Assembly: GCF_023073315.1 (NCBI RefSeq)
Contig: NZ_JADPJH010000028.1
Coordinates: 223,660-282,166 of the forward strand
Length of the DNA stretch: 58,507 nucleotides
Origin: Bradyrhizobium sp. 1
Lineage (GTDB): Bacteria > Pseudomonadota > Alphaproteobacteria > Rhizobiales > Xanthobacteraceae
Reading direction: 5' to 3'
Positions 25,777 through 35,171 of this stretch are shown here, piece by piece (the first letter of the stretch is position 1; the number at the start of each line of letters is the position of its first letter). The notes beneath the pieces are model-generated. The model did no database searches. It was not told the DNA's origin and saw nothing but the letters and a program-made list of their open reading frames with translations. Made by a program: the position numbers and the translations under genes.

Positions 25777-27168
25777 TCAAAAAATCTGGGATATCACGAT
25801 CGCGCAAGCGATGAACACCACGCCTAACCCCCACACCATCGCCGGAATCTGCAACCGCCGGCCGACCGCCACCTCCAGAGCAATGTAGCTCAGAGTGCCC
25901 AGGGCCATTCCGTTGATGAGGTTATTGGTCAGCACGGTGACCAATAGCGTCAGCACGATCGGAACCGCATTGCCGAGATCAGTCATGTCAATGCGGGCGA
26001 GGCCCTGCATCATCAGCACGCCGACGAGCACCAGCGCGGGCGCGGTTGCTTGCGGCGGAATGATGACGAAGATCGGCCAGAAGAACAAAGCGAGGCAGAA
26101 GAATCCCGCAACGGTCAGCGAGGTCAGGCCGGTGCGGCCGCCGGCCTGCACGCCGGTGATCGACTCGATATAGGCCGTGACAACCGACGTGCCGAGCAGC
26201 GGGCCAACAATGGAGGCCGTCGCATCGGTCGCAAATGCAGCGGTGGCATTCGGGATCGAGCCGTCAGGCTTGCGCAAATTGGCGGCGCCCGTCACACCGA
26301 TCAAGGTGCCCAGCGTCGAAAAGAATTCGGCGCACAGGAAATAGAACAGCAACGGCAGCGCCACGACGAAATGGCTGAAGAGATAGCCGATGTCGAGCGC
26401 CATGAAGGTGCTGGTCGGCCAGCGCGGCCACGACATGATCGCTGATGGCACCGATGTCACCATCTTGCCGTTGCCGCCGGGAACAAAGAACCCGATCACG
26501 GTGACCAACGCGATCGACAGGATCAGCGCCGCCGGTACCCGGCGCACCACCAGCACCGGCGTGAGCAGGAGACCAAACAGCGTCAGCAGCACCGGCGGGC
26601 TGCGCAGCGAGCCCATGGCGATGTAGGTCGACGGATTCTGGACGACGAATCCGGCGCCGCGTAACGCGATGAAGACGATGAGGGTACCGACCGCCGCCTG
26701 GATGCCGATCTTCATCGCTTCCGGCACGTCCTTTGCGACTTTCTCGCGCAGCTTCGACAGGCTGAGGATCAGGAACAGCACGCCAGTGAAGCCGACCATG
26801 GCGAGCGCGCCCTGCCAGGGCATGCCCATCTGCTTGACGATGACATAGGTGAAGATGACGTTCGATCCCATCGCCGGCGCAACGGCGAGCGGCAGATTGG
26901 CCCACAGCCCCATCATCACCGAGCCGACGATCGCGGCGAGCGCCGTGGCACTGACGAGATCGGCGCGATCCATTCCGGCGTTGGACATGATGGCCGGGTT
27001 CACGGCGATGATATAGGCCATCGCCGCGAACGTGGTCGCGCCGGCCATCACCTCGCGGCCAACGCTCGTGCCGCGCTCGGTGAGGCCAAAGGTCCGATCG
27101 AGCAGCCCGGTAGCCGTGCGCGGCGCCGGCTCCGCGGAAGCGTCTTGCGGCTTCGTCATCTCGTCCAT
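25777..27168 (-). CDS. AzgA-type NCS2 nucleobase permease, 463 aa
   Basis: An inner-membrane proton symporter of the AzgA group (guanine, hypoxanthine, adenine). About 12-14 membrane segments are visible. Family motifs include AGATTFAAMAYIIAVNP near residue 45, MGLWANLPLAVAPAMGSN, and AFATDATASIVGPLLGTSVVTAYIES, where NCS2 proteins bind the base. It starts 12 bases after the adenine deaminase stop, so it is the third gene of a TetR-ade-permease operon. Adenine or hypoxanthine is the probable substrate. Confidence 0.87.
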   Translation of the reverse strand: MDEMTKPQDASAEPAPRTATGLLDRTFGLTERGTSVGREVMAGATTFAAMAYIIAVNPAIMSNAGMDRADLVSATALAAIVGSVMMGLWANLPLAVAPAMGSNVIFTYVIVKQMGMPWQGALAMVGFTGVLFLILSLSKLREKVAKDVPEAMKIGIQAAVGTLIVFIALRGAGFVVQNPSTYIAMGSLRSPPVLLTLFGLLLTPVLVVRRVPAALILSIALVTVIGFFVPGGNGKMVTSVPSAIMSWPRWPTSTFMALDIGYLFSHFVVALPLLFYFLCAEFFSTLGTLIGVTGAANLRKPDGSIPNATAAFATDATASIVGPLLGTSVVTAYIESITGVQAGGRTGLTSLTVAGFFCLALFFWPIFVIIPPQATAPALVLVGVLMMQGLARIDMTDLGNAVPIVLTLLVTVLTNNLINGMALGTLSYIALEVAVGRRLQIPAMVWGLGVVFIACAIVISQIF

Positions 27169-27180
27169 CCCAGTCCCCCC

Positions 27181-29046
27181 TTACCAGACCACCGGGTGCG
27201 CTTCGCCGGTCTGCACGTTGATGAAACCGAGCGGCGCCTGCTCGCACGGCGCCACCAGCACCCAGCTCCAGGGCGCGCAGGTCAGCGTCGCAAACATCAG
27301 CCGCTCCGGGAATCCCGGATACCAGCGCGGCCGGAACGTCGGCTCGTACATCCAGTCGACCTTGCGTCCTTCTGCATAAAGCGCCTGCATCTCGGCATCG
27401 AGCGCCTGCGCCGAACGACAGCTCATCAGCCCGCCGACCTCGAAGCGCACGGTGGCGACGAGCTCGCCCTCACGCACCAGTGCCCATCCGCCCTGAAGTT
27501 CGATCAGCGCGTTCACCGCCTTTGCCATCGCCGCATCGGACGAGCCGACCACCCAGATATTGTGCTTATCGTGCGCCACCGAGCAGGCGACTGCCGTCTC
27601 CGGCGTGCGCGGCCCACAGCCGCGCCAAAACATCTTTGCGACGCGCCCGTCGCCGGAGAAACGGTCGACGATGGCAAATTTGGTGATGGTCTCGCTCTCG
27701 TCGCGCTGCACGGCACCGTCACGTACCGGCAGTTCGAGCGTGTAGAATTCCGGATGCCAATGGAAGGGGCGGATCACCGCAGCCTTCATCGTGGTACGGC
27801 CGGGCTCGGCCCGCAATTCGAAATCTTCAGGCTTGATCGAACGCTTGATGTTGACCGTCTTCGTTGCCCAATCCGGCCACTGGATCTCGGGCACATGGCC
27901 GACGTAACGCTTGCCCTCGGAAACCTGAGCGCCATCGGCCCACACTTCGGCGATCGTGAGCTTGGCGACATCCGACAGCAGCACGACGTCGCCGAAACGC
28001 CCCGGAGCCAGGCTGCCGACGAACGGCGTGAGGCGCATGTGCCGCGCCGGATTGATCGTGAGACACTGGATTGCGATTTCCGGCGCAAGGCCGGCCTCGA
28101 TCGCGACGCGTGCATTATGGTCGCTGGCCCCGAGCTCGAGCGTGTGGCTGGCGCTGCGGTCATCCGTGGTGAATGCGATCTGCGACCAGTCCTGCAAACC
28201 CTTCGCGAGCAGCCATTTGACGATTTCGTCCATGGCATAGACGCGCAGCTCGACGAACAAGCCGCGCGTGAGCTTGTCCCAGGTCTCCTCCGGCGTCTGT
28301 ACCTCATGGTCGGACGCAAGCCCGGCTGCGGCAAAGGCGTTGATGGAGGGCAGATCCCGCAATCCGGAGGCATGGCCCTCGACGACGCCGCGCGCTGCGA
28401 ACGTCGCCTCGATCATGCCCCAGAGCCGCTTGTAAGAGGGATTGTCGGGATTCCACACCGCAGGCCAGTCCATGACTTCGTCGAGCCCGGTGACCATCAG
28501 GCTCTCGCTCATGAAGCGGGCCTGCTCATCGTGGCCATACCAGCCGCCGCCCCATTCGTAGGCCGTCGGCGGCACGGCTGAACCGGGTTGCGGGAAGATC
28601 TTGAGCGGCGAGCCGCGGCGGCGTGCCTCGAACCAGAATTCAAGATTGCGTGCACCGTTGACGTTGGAGAATTCGTGGCTCGCCTCGCAGGTCCAGGTAT
28701 TGCCATGCGGCAGCACCAGCGCGGCCTCCCATTCCGGCGTCAGATGCGAGCTTTCGATATGCTTGTGCACCTCGCCGAACCCTGGCACGGCGGCAAGATC
28801 CGGCCGATGCGCGCGCTCGCGCACCTCGCCGGGATAGCTGCCGGCAGGCCCGACCCAGGCGATGCGCCGTCCCCTAAAGACGATCTCCTGATCCTCGCTC
28901 CAGGTGCGGCTGTGCACGTCGAGCAACCTGCCGACCCGCAAGGAGCGATCGGCCGGGCGGCGGCCGAGCGCCGTCAGCACCAGGTCCTGGCGAATGCGAA
29001 CCTCGTCGGGCGCGGTGATCAGGAGATCGTCGGGGATCGCATTCAT
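27181..29046 (-). CDS. ade: Adenine deaminase, 621 aa
   Basis: Converts adenine to hypoxanthine and ammonia. An amidohydrolase-fold enzyme with the metal motif at H94 and H96 (VPGFGEVHKHIESS; the family has H-x-H-IESS). It has the long C-terminal adenine-deaminase domain, including FSGDGRVAKMFWRGCG and VACSVAHDKHNIWVVGSSD. The length (621) is in the upper range of bacterial Ade proteins. ATG 29046 is used; 30 further upstream codons overlap the TetR gene and lack homology. It lies between TetR (13-base gap) and the permease. Confidence 0.85.
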   Translation of the reverse strand: MNAIPDDLLITAPDEVRIRQDLVLTALGRRPADRSLRVGRLLDVHSRTWSEDQEIVFRGRRIAWVGPAGSYPGEVRERAHRPDLAAVPGFGEVHKHIESSHLTPEWEAALVLPHGNTWTCEASHEFSNVNGARNLEFWFEARRRGSPLKIFPQPGSAVPPTAYEWGGGWYGHDEQARFMSESLMVTGLDEVMDWPAVWNPDNPSYKRLWGMIEATFAARGVVEGHASGLRDLPSINAFAAAGLASDHEVQTPEETWDKLTRGLFVELRVYAMDEIVKWLLAKGLQDWSQIAFTTDDRSASHTLELGASDHNARVAIEAGLAPEIAIQCLTINPARHMRLTPFVGSLAPGRFGDVVLLSDVAKLTIAEVWADGAQVSEGKRYVGHVPEIQWPDWATKTVNIKRSIKPEDFELRAEPGRTTMKAAVIRPFHWHPEFYTLELPVRDGAVQRDESETITKFAIVDRFSGDGRVAKMFWRGCGPRTPETAVACSVAHDKHNIWVVGSSDAAMAKAVNALIELQGGWALVREGELVATVRFEVGGLMSCRSAQALDAEMQALYAEGRKVDWMYEPTFRPRWYPGFPERLMFATLTCAPWSWVLVAPCEQAPLGFINVQTGEAHPVVW

Positions 29047-29059
29047 GGCCTGCCTCGCT

Positions 29060-29722
29060 CTACTCCGGTAGTTTCGCAGCCGCGGCTCGCTTCCGCGGTA
29101 ATTTGCCGACCTTGCCGCTGCGCGCCGCGGCGGCATCGCGCTGCCGAACGTCCTTCAGGAGGGTCGTGAGCCCCCACTCGATGGCATCGGCGATCTCGCT
29201 GCTGGTCATGCCGAAATCCTCACGCATAGCATTCCAGGCCAGCACGTTGTTGAGATAGGACGCGAGCGCCTCCGCCTGGCGGACCTCCCTGGCGGGGAGA
29301 TGCCGCACCAGCGGCGCCATCGCTTTGCGATGCTGCTCGATCAGGTGACGCCGGAAGCCCGCGCGCATCCGTCTGCCTGCCCGCGTCACTGCAATGGCCC
29401 GCGCCAAATGCGGATGACGATCAAATCGCTTGCACAGTTTGCGGAAGATCTCGGGCAGCTCGTCGGGCGAGGTGAAGGGAATGTAGCTGAAGACGTTGTC
29501 CTCGATCCATTCGCCGGCCGCGGCAGACAGCTCCGCACGGGTCTTGAAGTGCCGATAGACGGTCCGCTCGGCCACCTTCGCACGCTTGGCCACAGCGGCA
29601 ATGGAGATGTCGTCGGCCGCCTCGTCCTCCAGCGTCTCGACAAAGGCCGCAACGATGCGTTGCCGCGTCATCTCGGCATATTCGTCGCGAAGACTGGCGA
29701 TATGTCGCTTTGCTGTACTCAT
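29060..29722 (-). CDS. TetR-family transcriptional regulator, 220 aa
   Basis: First gene of the adenine deaminase operon. The N-terminal HTH is clear (ISIAAVAKRAKVAERTVYRHFKTRAEL, residues ~42-68). The ligand domain is followed by a basic C-terminal tail (KLPRKRAAAAKLPE). ATG 29722 lies inside a perfect inverted repeat, ATGTCA-N6-TGACAT, that is the likely autoregulatory operator. A purine or nucleobase ligand is an inference from context. Confidence 0.85.
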   Translation of the reverse strand: MSTAKRHIASLRDEYAEMTRQRIVAAFVETLEDEAADDISIAAVAKRAKVAERTVYRHFKTRAELSAAAGEWIEDNVFSYIPFTSPDELPEIFRKLCKRFDRHPHLARAIAVTRAGRRMRAGFRRHLIEQHRKAMAPLVRHLPAREVRQAEALASYLNNVLAWNAMREDFGMTSSEIADAIEWGLTTLLKDVRQRDAAAARSGKVGKLPRKRAAAAKLPE

Positions 29723-29738
29723 GTCATAAGTCTGACAT
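29721..29738. promoter_or_regulatory. Candidate TetR operator
   Basis: ATGTCATAAGTCTGACAT: perfect 6-bp arms with a 6-bp spacer, overlapping the TetR start codon. A TTGACC -35-like element lies upstream on the reverse strand, so binding here would block the promoter of the TetR-ade-permease operon. Confidence 0.6.
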
Positions 29739-29956
29739 TGGGTGGATTGGAGGGTCAAGCCGAGACTTCAGGCACGGCGCGGCGCAACAATGTGCGTCGG
29801 CCTCCTCTGGGGAGCGTCACGGTCCTCTCGCGCACGACTTTCGCCTGCCGCCTGAAAAATGGACTTTTGCGCGTCGTCAAAATCGGATTTGCTCTACTGG
29901 CAACTGCGCGCAACGGCGCCGCGCGGACGGCGAGGAAGCCGACGAGAGAGCTGATC

Positions 29957-30970
29957 ATGAACGGGCTTGGCGGGCTGAACAAATCTCCCAACGGCGTTGT
30001 CATCGGGCTCGTGCAGCTGCAACTGCCGAATGTCGTGACGCGGGCCGATCTGGCCAGGCAGACCGAGCGTATCGTCTGGATGGTCGGCAAGGCCCGCCGC
30101 AATCTCTCCACCATGGATCTGGTGGTGTTCCCCGAATACTCGCTGCACGGCCTCTCGATGGATACCAATCCCGAGATCATGTGCCGGCTCGACCGGCCGG
30201 AGGTCGCCGCCTTCAAGAAAGCCTGCATCGACAACAGGATCTGGGGCTGCTTCTCCATCATGGAGTTCAACCCGCACGGCAATCCCTACAATTCGGGCCT
30301 AATCATCGACGATAACGGCGAGATCAAGCTCCACTACCGCAAACTCCATCCCTGGATTCCGGTCGAGCCGTGGGAGCCGGGCGATATCGGCATTCCCGTC
30401 ATCGACGGACCGAACGGCGCCAAGATCGCGCTGATCATCTGCCATGACGGCATGTTCCCGGAGATGGCGCGGGAATGCGCCTACAAGGGTGCGGAGATCA
30501 TGATCCGCACGGCCGGCTACACAGCGCCGATCCGAGAATCCTGGCGCTTCACCAACCAGGCCAATTCGTTCCAGAACCTGATGGTCACTGCGAATGTCTG
30601 CATGTGCGGCTCGGACGGCTCGTTCGATTCCATGGGCGAAGGCATGATCGTCGATTTCGACGGCGCCGTGCTGGCGCACGGCACCAACGGCCGCGCCGAC
30701 GAGATCATCACGGCTGAGGTCCGGCCGGACCTCGTGCGCGAAGCCCGCATCAATTGGGGCGTCGAGAACAACATCTACCAGCTCTGGCACCGCGGCTATG
30801 TCGCGGTGAAGGGCGGCGCGATGGACTGCCCCTACACGTTCATGCAGGACATGGTCGCGGGCACTTTCCGTCTGCCCTGGGAAGATCAGGTCAAGGTCAC
30901 CGACGGCACCTCCTGCGGCTTCCCGGCGCCGACGCGAATGTTCGGCAGGACGGCGAAGGCGGCGGAATAG
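29957..30970 (+). CDS. amiF: Formamidase, 337 aa
   Basis: Hydrolyses formamide to formate and ammonia. A nitrilase-superfamily enzyme with the Glu-Lys-Cys triad at E60 (VVFPEYSLHG), K129 (LHYRKLHPW) and C162 (LIICHDGMFPE). It shares the AmiF-specific stretches FSIMEFNPHGNPYN, WRFTNQANSFQNLM, and NWGVENNIYQLWHRGYV. The length agrees with AmiF (about 334-340). The start ATG 29957 has GAGAGAGCTG upstream. It is divergent from the TetR operon and ends 28 bases before the dctA promoter. Confidence 0.87.
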   Translation: MNGLGGLNKSPNGVVIGLVQLQLPNVVTRADLARQTERIVWMVGKARRNLSTMDLVVFPEYSLHGLSMDTNPEIMCRLDRPEVAAFKKACIDNRIWGCFSIMEFNPHGNPYNSGLIIDDNGEIKLHYRKLHPWIPVEPWEPGDIGIPVIDGPNGAKIALIICHDGMFPEMARECAYKGAEIMIRTAGYTAPIRESWRFTNQANSFQNLMVTANVCMCGSDGSFDSMGEGMIVDFDGAVLAHGTNGRADEIITAEVRPDLVREARINWGVENNIYQLWHRGYVAVKGGAMDCPYTFMQDMVAGTFRLPWEDQVKVTDGTSCGFPAPTRMFGRTAKAAE

Positions 30971-30998
30971 ACCGTTCCGAGGAGAAACCGCGACAATC

Positions 30999-31013
30999 TG
31001 GCACGGGAGTTGC
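30999..31013 (+). promoter_or_regulatory. Sigma-54 (-24/-12) promoter of dctA
   Basis: TGGCACGGGAGTTGC is identical to the consensus TGGCACG-N4-TTGC with correct GG-N10-GC spacing. The predicted transcript start is near 31025, 32 bases before the dctA ATG. In rhizobia dctA is activated by DctB/DctD with sigma-54. Confidence 0.85.
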
Positions 31014-31056
31014 TCCTTTTTGACGTCCAAGACGCGTCAAATCGGGGGATTTTATC

Positions 31057-32376
31057 ATGTCGACCATAGCCGCGGCCCCGGCCGCCGAGCGCAAGCCGCT
31101 TTACACCTCGCTGTTCGTCCAGGTCCTGGCCGCGCTCGTGCTCGGCATCATCCTCGGCATGGCCGTCCCGGACTTCGCCGTCAGCCTCAAGATCCTCAGC
31201 GACGCCTTTCTGAAGCTGATCTCGATGATCGTGGCTCCGATCGTGTTCTGCGTCGTCGTCCACGGCATTGCCGGCGCCGGTGACCTCAAGAAAGTCGGCC
31301 GGGTCGGCGTCAAGGCGCTGCTCTATTTCGAGGTGATGACAACTGTGGCGCTCGTGGTCGGCCTCGTGCTCGCCTACCTCTTCGGGCCCGGCCACGGCAT
31401 GAACATCGATCCCTCGACGCTGGATGCCAAGGCGCTCAACACCTACGCCGACAACGCCCACAAGCTGCAGGGTGGTGGCATCGGCTCCTTCCTGCTCAAC
31501 GTGATCCCGACCACATCGTTCGACGCGTTGTCGCGTAACGACGTGCTCCAGGTGCTGTTCTTCGCGGTCCTGTTCGGCGTCGGCCTGGCACTGGTCGGCG
31601 GCGAGAAGGGCAAGCTCGTCACCTCCATGATCGATGCCGCCTCCACCGTGCTATTCCGCGTCATGGGGCTTATCGTCCGCGTTGCTCCACTTGGCGTGCT
31701 CGGCGCGGTCGCCTACACCGTCGGAAAATACGGCGTCGGCTCGCTGAAGCAGCTCGTCTCCCTGGTGGCGCTGTTCTACGTGTCGGTCGGCATCTTCGTG
31801 CTGGGCGTGCTCGGCAGCGTGATGGCACTGGCCGGAATCAACATCCTCAAATTCCTCGCCTATCTGCGCGAGGAGCTCACCATCGTGCTCGCGACCGCCT
31901 CGTCCGACGCGGTGCTGCCGCAGATTATGAAGAAGCTGGAGCGGATGGGCGTGAAGGATTCCGTCGTCGGCCTCGTGATTCCGACCGGCTATTCATTCAA
32001 CCTCGACGCCTTCTCGATCTATCTGACACTTGCCGTCGTCTTCATCGCGCAGGCGACCAATACGCCGCTGTCCTTCGGCGACCTGCTGCTGGTGCTCGGC
32101 GTCTCCCTGATCACATCGAAAGGCGCGCACGGCGTGCCGGGCTCGGCGATCGTGATCCTGGCCGCGACGCTGAACGCAGTGCCGAGCATTCCCGCGATCG
32201 GCCTCGTGCTCGTGTTGTCGGTCGATTGGTTCATCGGCATGGCCCGCGCGGTCGGCAACCTCACCGGCAACTGCGTCGCCACCGTGGTGGTGGCTGCCTG
32301 GGAAGGCGACCTCGATCGCGCCAAGGCTGCCAAAGTTCTCGAAGGCGGCGAGTTGGTGGACGTGACGGCGGGATAA
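31057..32376 (+). CDS. dctA: C4-dicarboxylate:cation symporter DctA, 439 aa
   Basis: Imports succinate, malate and fumarate with protons or sodium; essential for symbiotic nitrogen fixation in rhizobia. The dicarboxylate/glutamate symporter fold is evident: SMIVAPIVFCVVVHGIAGAGD, ATASSDAVLPQIMKKLE, GYSFNLDAFSIYLTLAVVFIAQATNT, and LITSKGAHGVPGSAIVILAATL. The length is normal. A consensus sigma-54 promoter lies just upstream, but no dctBD genes are in the window. Confidence 0.92.
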   Translation: MSTIAAAPAAERKPLYTSLFVQVLAALVLGIILGMAVPDFAVSLKILSDAFLKLISMIVAPIVFCVVVHGIAGAGDLKKVGRVGVKALLYFEVMTTVALVVGLVLAYLFGPGHGMNIDPSTLDAKALNTYADNAHKLQGGGIGSFLLNVIPTTSFDALSRNDVLQVLFFAVLFGVGLALVGGEKGKLVTSMIDAASTVLFRVMGLIVRVAPLGVLGAVAYTVGKYGVGSLKQLVSLVALFYVSVGIFVLGVLGSVMALAGINILKFLAYLREELTIVLATASSDAVLPQIMKKLERMGVKDSVVGLVIPTGYSFNLDAFSIYLTLAVVFIAQATNTPLSFGDLLLVLGVSLITSKGAHGVPGSAIVILAATLNAVPSIPAIGLVLVLSVDWFIGMARAVGNLTGNCVATVVVAAWEGDLDRAKAAKVLEGGELVDVTAG

Positions 32377-32384
32377 CGCGCCGA

Positions 32385-33758
32385 TCAGTCGTTCCACTGG
32401 AGGAGCGGCGTTCCATACGCCCTCCTCCAGACCGACAGGAAGCGCGGAAACCAGGAGTGCGCCACCGCGCCCTTATAGGCCCAGGTGCGATATTTCAGAC
32501 CCTGCTCGGAGATCAGCTCCTGATATCCGCCGTGCACCTCGGTTGCGGTCCGGATGTCCTTCAATATTCCCTGCGCGCAAGCCCGGTAAGTATCGCCCCC
32601 TGAGAACTCATCGTAGTCCAGCATGCGATCCGCGAACTCGACGTTGAATGTCGGCCAGGAGGAGCGGCCTTGATAGGCAGGCGCCGCAATCTTGTGGATC
32701 ATCTTGTTCCGCGGATTATCGGCGGACACGAGGAAGTGGAACGTGCTGGGGATGCGGAAGCGCGGCTCGGCAATGACCAGATCCGTCGTGGCCGCAAACA
32801 GTGCGCGTTCGTTCGCATCGTTCATGTCCCAGAAGCCGCGATGCACGCTGACGAAATCCAGCGCGACCGATGACACCGGCGAGCCCGCCGGGCCATCCAG
32901 CGAATGCCTGATATAGCCGTCCTTGCCGAACAGACGGAGCAAATCCCTTTTGTATTGCGCAAGGTCGCGCCCGAGCAGCCGCTTCAGCTCGTTCTCGTCG
33001 ACGACTCCGAGCTGCACGCCCCAGGCGAACGTTGTGTAGACGCAGGCGTTGGTCACGAAACGTCTACGCTCGGCACGGGTGTCGGTCGCCGCGGAACGCG
33101 GCGCGCGGGCGTCGCAGAGTAAATATCTGGTACCCTCGGCGTCGAACGGCTCCAGCTCGCTTGCGAGCTGAAGGATCGCCCGTTTCAGGTCGACACCATA
33201 TTCAGCCAGCAGCAGGCGGCCGGCATGGGCGCATTGTGACATCGCCAGATGGGACGACGCCCTCTCCTCGGCGGAGAGCATTTGCTGGAGGCCGGCGAGA
33301 ATGCCGAGCAGCGTATCCGAGGGTCGCGAGAAATAGTTCACGCCGAGATACCGGCCGCGCCCCGCAGGCACGATGGTCGTCGTGACGACGTCAGCGCGGA
33401 CCGCCTCCAGCAAGAGACGGACGCTTTTTTCAAGCAGCCGGGCTCGCCGGACCGCGTCCTGCGAATCCATGATGGTTTCGGGGTCGAGGACGTCGGGATA
33501 GAACCAGGCGAAATCGCGCGGGTAATAAGCGGACGCATGCGGTGCGCCCGTGACGAGGAAAGCCTCGGTCGCCGAAAAGGCGCTGTCCATCGAGTGCCGG
33601 TAAAGGTCCTCGATGGCCGACAGCGAATGGTGCGATTGTCTCAGGAACCGATCGCCGAGAAAATTGACCGCTTGAAGGGCGTTGGCGACGAAGGTCGCGG
33701 CCGCGCCCTGGTAAAAGCGGTTCTCGCGATGGGATCGAAAAGAGATGTCGCTGTTCAT
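32385..33758 (-). CDS. Unrecognised protein, 457 aa
   Basis: A soluble protein with no signal peptide and no membrane span. Conserved-looking blocks include SAYYPRDFAWFYPDVLD, GVNYFSRPSDTLLGIL, GPAGSPVSSVALDFVSVHRGFWDMNDANER, and WAYKGAVAHSWFPRFL. The alternation of Trp/Tyr/Asp-rich segments and helical spacing suggests an (alpha/alpha) barrel, as in some glycosidases, but I cannot name a family. The ATG 33758 has no strong ribosome-binding site. Convergent with dctA (8 bases), and 91 bases downstream of allC on the same strand, so it may be read from the allC promoter. Confidence 0.6.
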   Translation of the reverse strand: MNSDISFRSHRENRFYQGAAATFVANALQAVNFLGDRFLRQSHHSLSAIEDLYRHSMDSAFSATEAFLVTGAPHASAYYPRDFAWFYPDVLDPETIMDSQDAVRRARLLEKSVRLLLEAVRADVVTTTIVPAGRGRYLGVNYFSRPSDTLLGILAGLQQMLSAEERASSHLAMSQCAHAGRLLLAEYGVDLKRAILQLASELEPFDAEGTRYLLCDARAPRSAATDTRAERRRFVTNACVYTTFAWGVQLGVVDENELKRLLGRDLAQYKRDLLRLFGKDGYIRHSLDGPAGSPVSSVALDFVSVHRGFWDMNDANERALFAATTDLVIAEPRFRIPSTFHFLVSADNPRNKMIHKIAAPAYQGRSSWPTFNVEFADRMLDYDEFSGGDTYRACAQGILKDIRTATEVHGGYQELISEQGLKYRTWAYKGAVAHSWFPRFLSVWRRAYGTPLLQWND

Positions 33759-33849
33759 ATGTGTCAATCGGTTGATGTCATGTGGTGGCGGTCACCGTTT
33801 ACACGTGTCTGATTCGTGTCTCTACCCGGTGACTTGCGGGCTCCAGCGG

Positions 33850-35112
33850 TCAGCGGTCCTCCTGTGGCCTGAAATTCTCGACCACCCGAAGCAGCACCCG
33901 CGCACCGGCATCGGCGTCCGCAAGCTCGACATGCTCGTCCGGATGATGGCTGATACCGCCGCGGCAGCGGACGAAGATCATGCCGACGTCGGCGATGTCG
34001 ATCATGGCCATGCCGTCATGCCCTGCCCCGCTCGGCAGCTCGAACACGGAGAACCCTTCCGCCGCGATCGCCTGCGCGATCTGATCCTTCAGCCAGGGTG
34101 CGCAGGGCGCGGTGCGGTTCTCGTGGGTCACGTCGAGCTGAAGCGCCAGCTGCCGACGCTTGGCGATCGCCTCGATCTGGCGGACGATATCGGCCACCGC
34201 GCGCTTGCGGTGCATGTCGGTCGGCGCACGCATGTCGATGGTGAACGAGACCTCGCCGGGAATGACATTGGTCGCGCCGGGTCGTGCCTGGATGTAGCCG
34301 ACGGTGCCGACCAGCCCGCTTTCGTCGGTGCGACAAAACTGCTCGATCGCGCCGATGCATTCGGCTGCGCCGGTGAGCGCGTCGCGCCGCAGCGCCATCG
34401 GCACCGTGCCGGCGTGGCCGGCCATGCCGGTCAGCCGCGCGGCAAGGCGCGTGGCGCCGGCAATCGCAGTGACGACGCCGACGGGCAGGCTCGCGGCTTC
34501 CAGCACAGGTCCTTGCTCGATGTGCAATTCGAGATAAGCGAGCAGCTCGCGCCGGGCCCGCGCGGCCGCGCCGATGTGATCGGGGTCGAGGCCAAACTTG
34601 ACGAGCGCATCGCGCATCGACACGCCATCACGATCGCGCGTGTTCAGGACGCTCTCGTCGAAGGTGCCGGCCACCGCGCGACTGCCGAGCAGTGTGGACG
34701 CGAAACGCACGCCCTCCTCGTCGGCAAAGCCGATGACTTCGACGGCAAAGGGAAGGCGCTTACCCCGGCGATTGAGATCGGCGACGCAGGAGATGGCCGT
34801 CATCACACCCAGCGGCCCATCCCATTTGCCGGCGTCGCGCACGGTGTCGTAGTGGGAGCCCAGCATCAGGCAGGGCGCCCCCGGTCGTTCGCCTTCGTAG
34901 CGGCCGCAGACATTGCCGACCGCATCGAGATGTGCGCTCATGCCGGCCTCTCGCATCCAGCCGAGAATGAGCTCTGCAGCGGTCTGCAGCTCCTTGCTCA
35001 GGTAGATGCGGGTGAGCTTTTCGCTCTCTTCCGAGATCGCACCGAGCTCGTTGATGCGCCGGACGATCTCCTTGCCGAGCGATGCATCGTGAACGGCGTT
35101 ACCAGCACCCAT
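33850..35112 (-). CDS. allC: Allantoate amidohydrolase (M20 family), 420 aa
   Basis: Breaks down allantoate to ureidoglycine/ureidoglycolate, ammonia and CO2, following PuuE in the purine pathway. The M20/AllC metal site is seen as H87 (GSHYDTV), D98 (GKWDGPLGV), the DEEG motif near 131-134, and a later ELHIEQGPVLE. The GVRFASTLLGSRAVAG segment is typical of the allantoate/ureidopropionase group, so N-carbamoyl-amino acid hydrolase is the main alternative. I start at ATG 35112 because a sigma-54-like promoter upstream would place the transcript start near 35160, excluding ATG 35163. Confidence 0.78.
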   Translation of the reverse strand: MGAGNAVHDASLGKEIVRRINELGAISEESEKLTRIYLSKELQTAAELILGWMREAGMSAHLDAVGNVCGRYEGERPGAPCLMLGSHYDTVRDAGKWDGPLGVMTAISCVADLNRRGKRLPFAVEVIGFADEEGVRFASTLLGSRAVAGTFDESVLNTRDRDGVSMRDALVKFGLDPDHIGAAARARRELLAYLELHIEQGPVLEAASLPVGVVTAIAGATRLAARLTGMAGHAGTVPMALRRDALTGAAECIGAIEQFCRTDESGLVGTVGYIQARPGATNVIPGEVSFTIDMRAPTDMHRKRAVADIVRQIEAIAKRRQLALQLDVTHENRTAPCAPWLKDQIAQAIAAEGFSVFELPSGAGHDGMAMIDIADVGMIFVRCRGGISHHPDEHVELADADAGARVLLRVVENFRPQEDR

Positions 35113-35171
35113 CTCGGCAAGCTTTCCATCTTCTAGGGGCCACAGCGGCTGCGGCCCTGGCATCAATCGAT

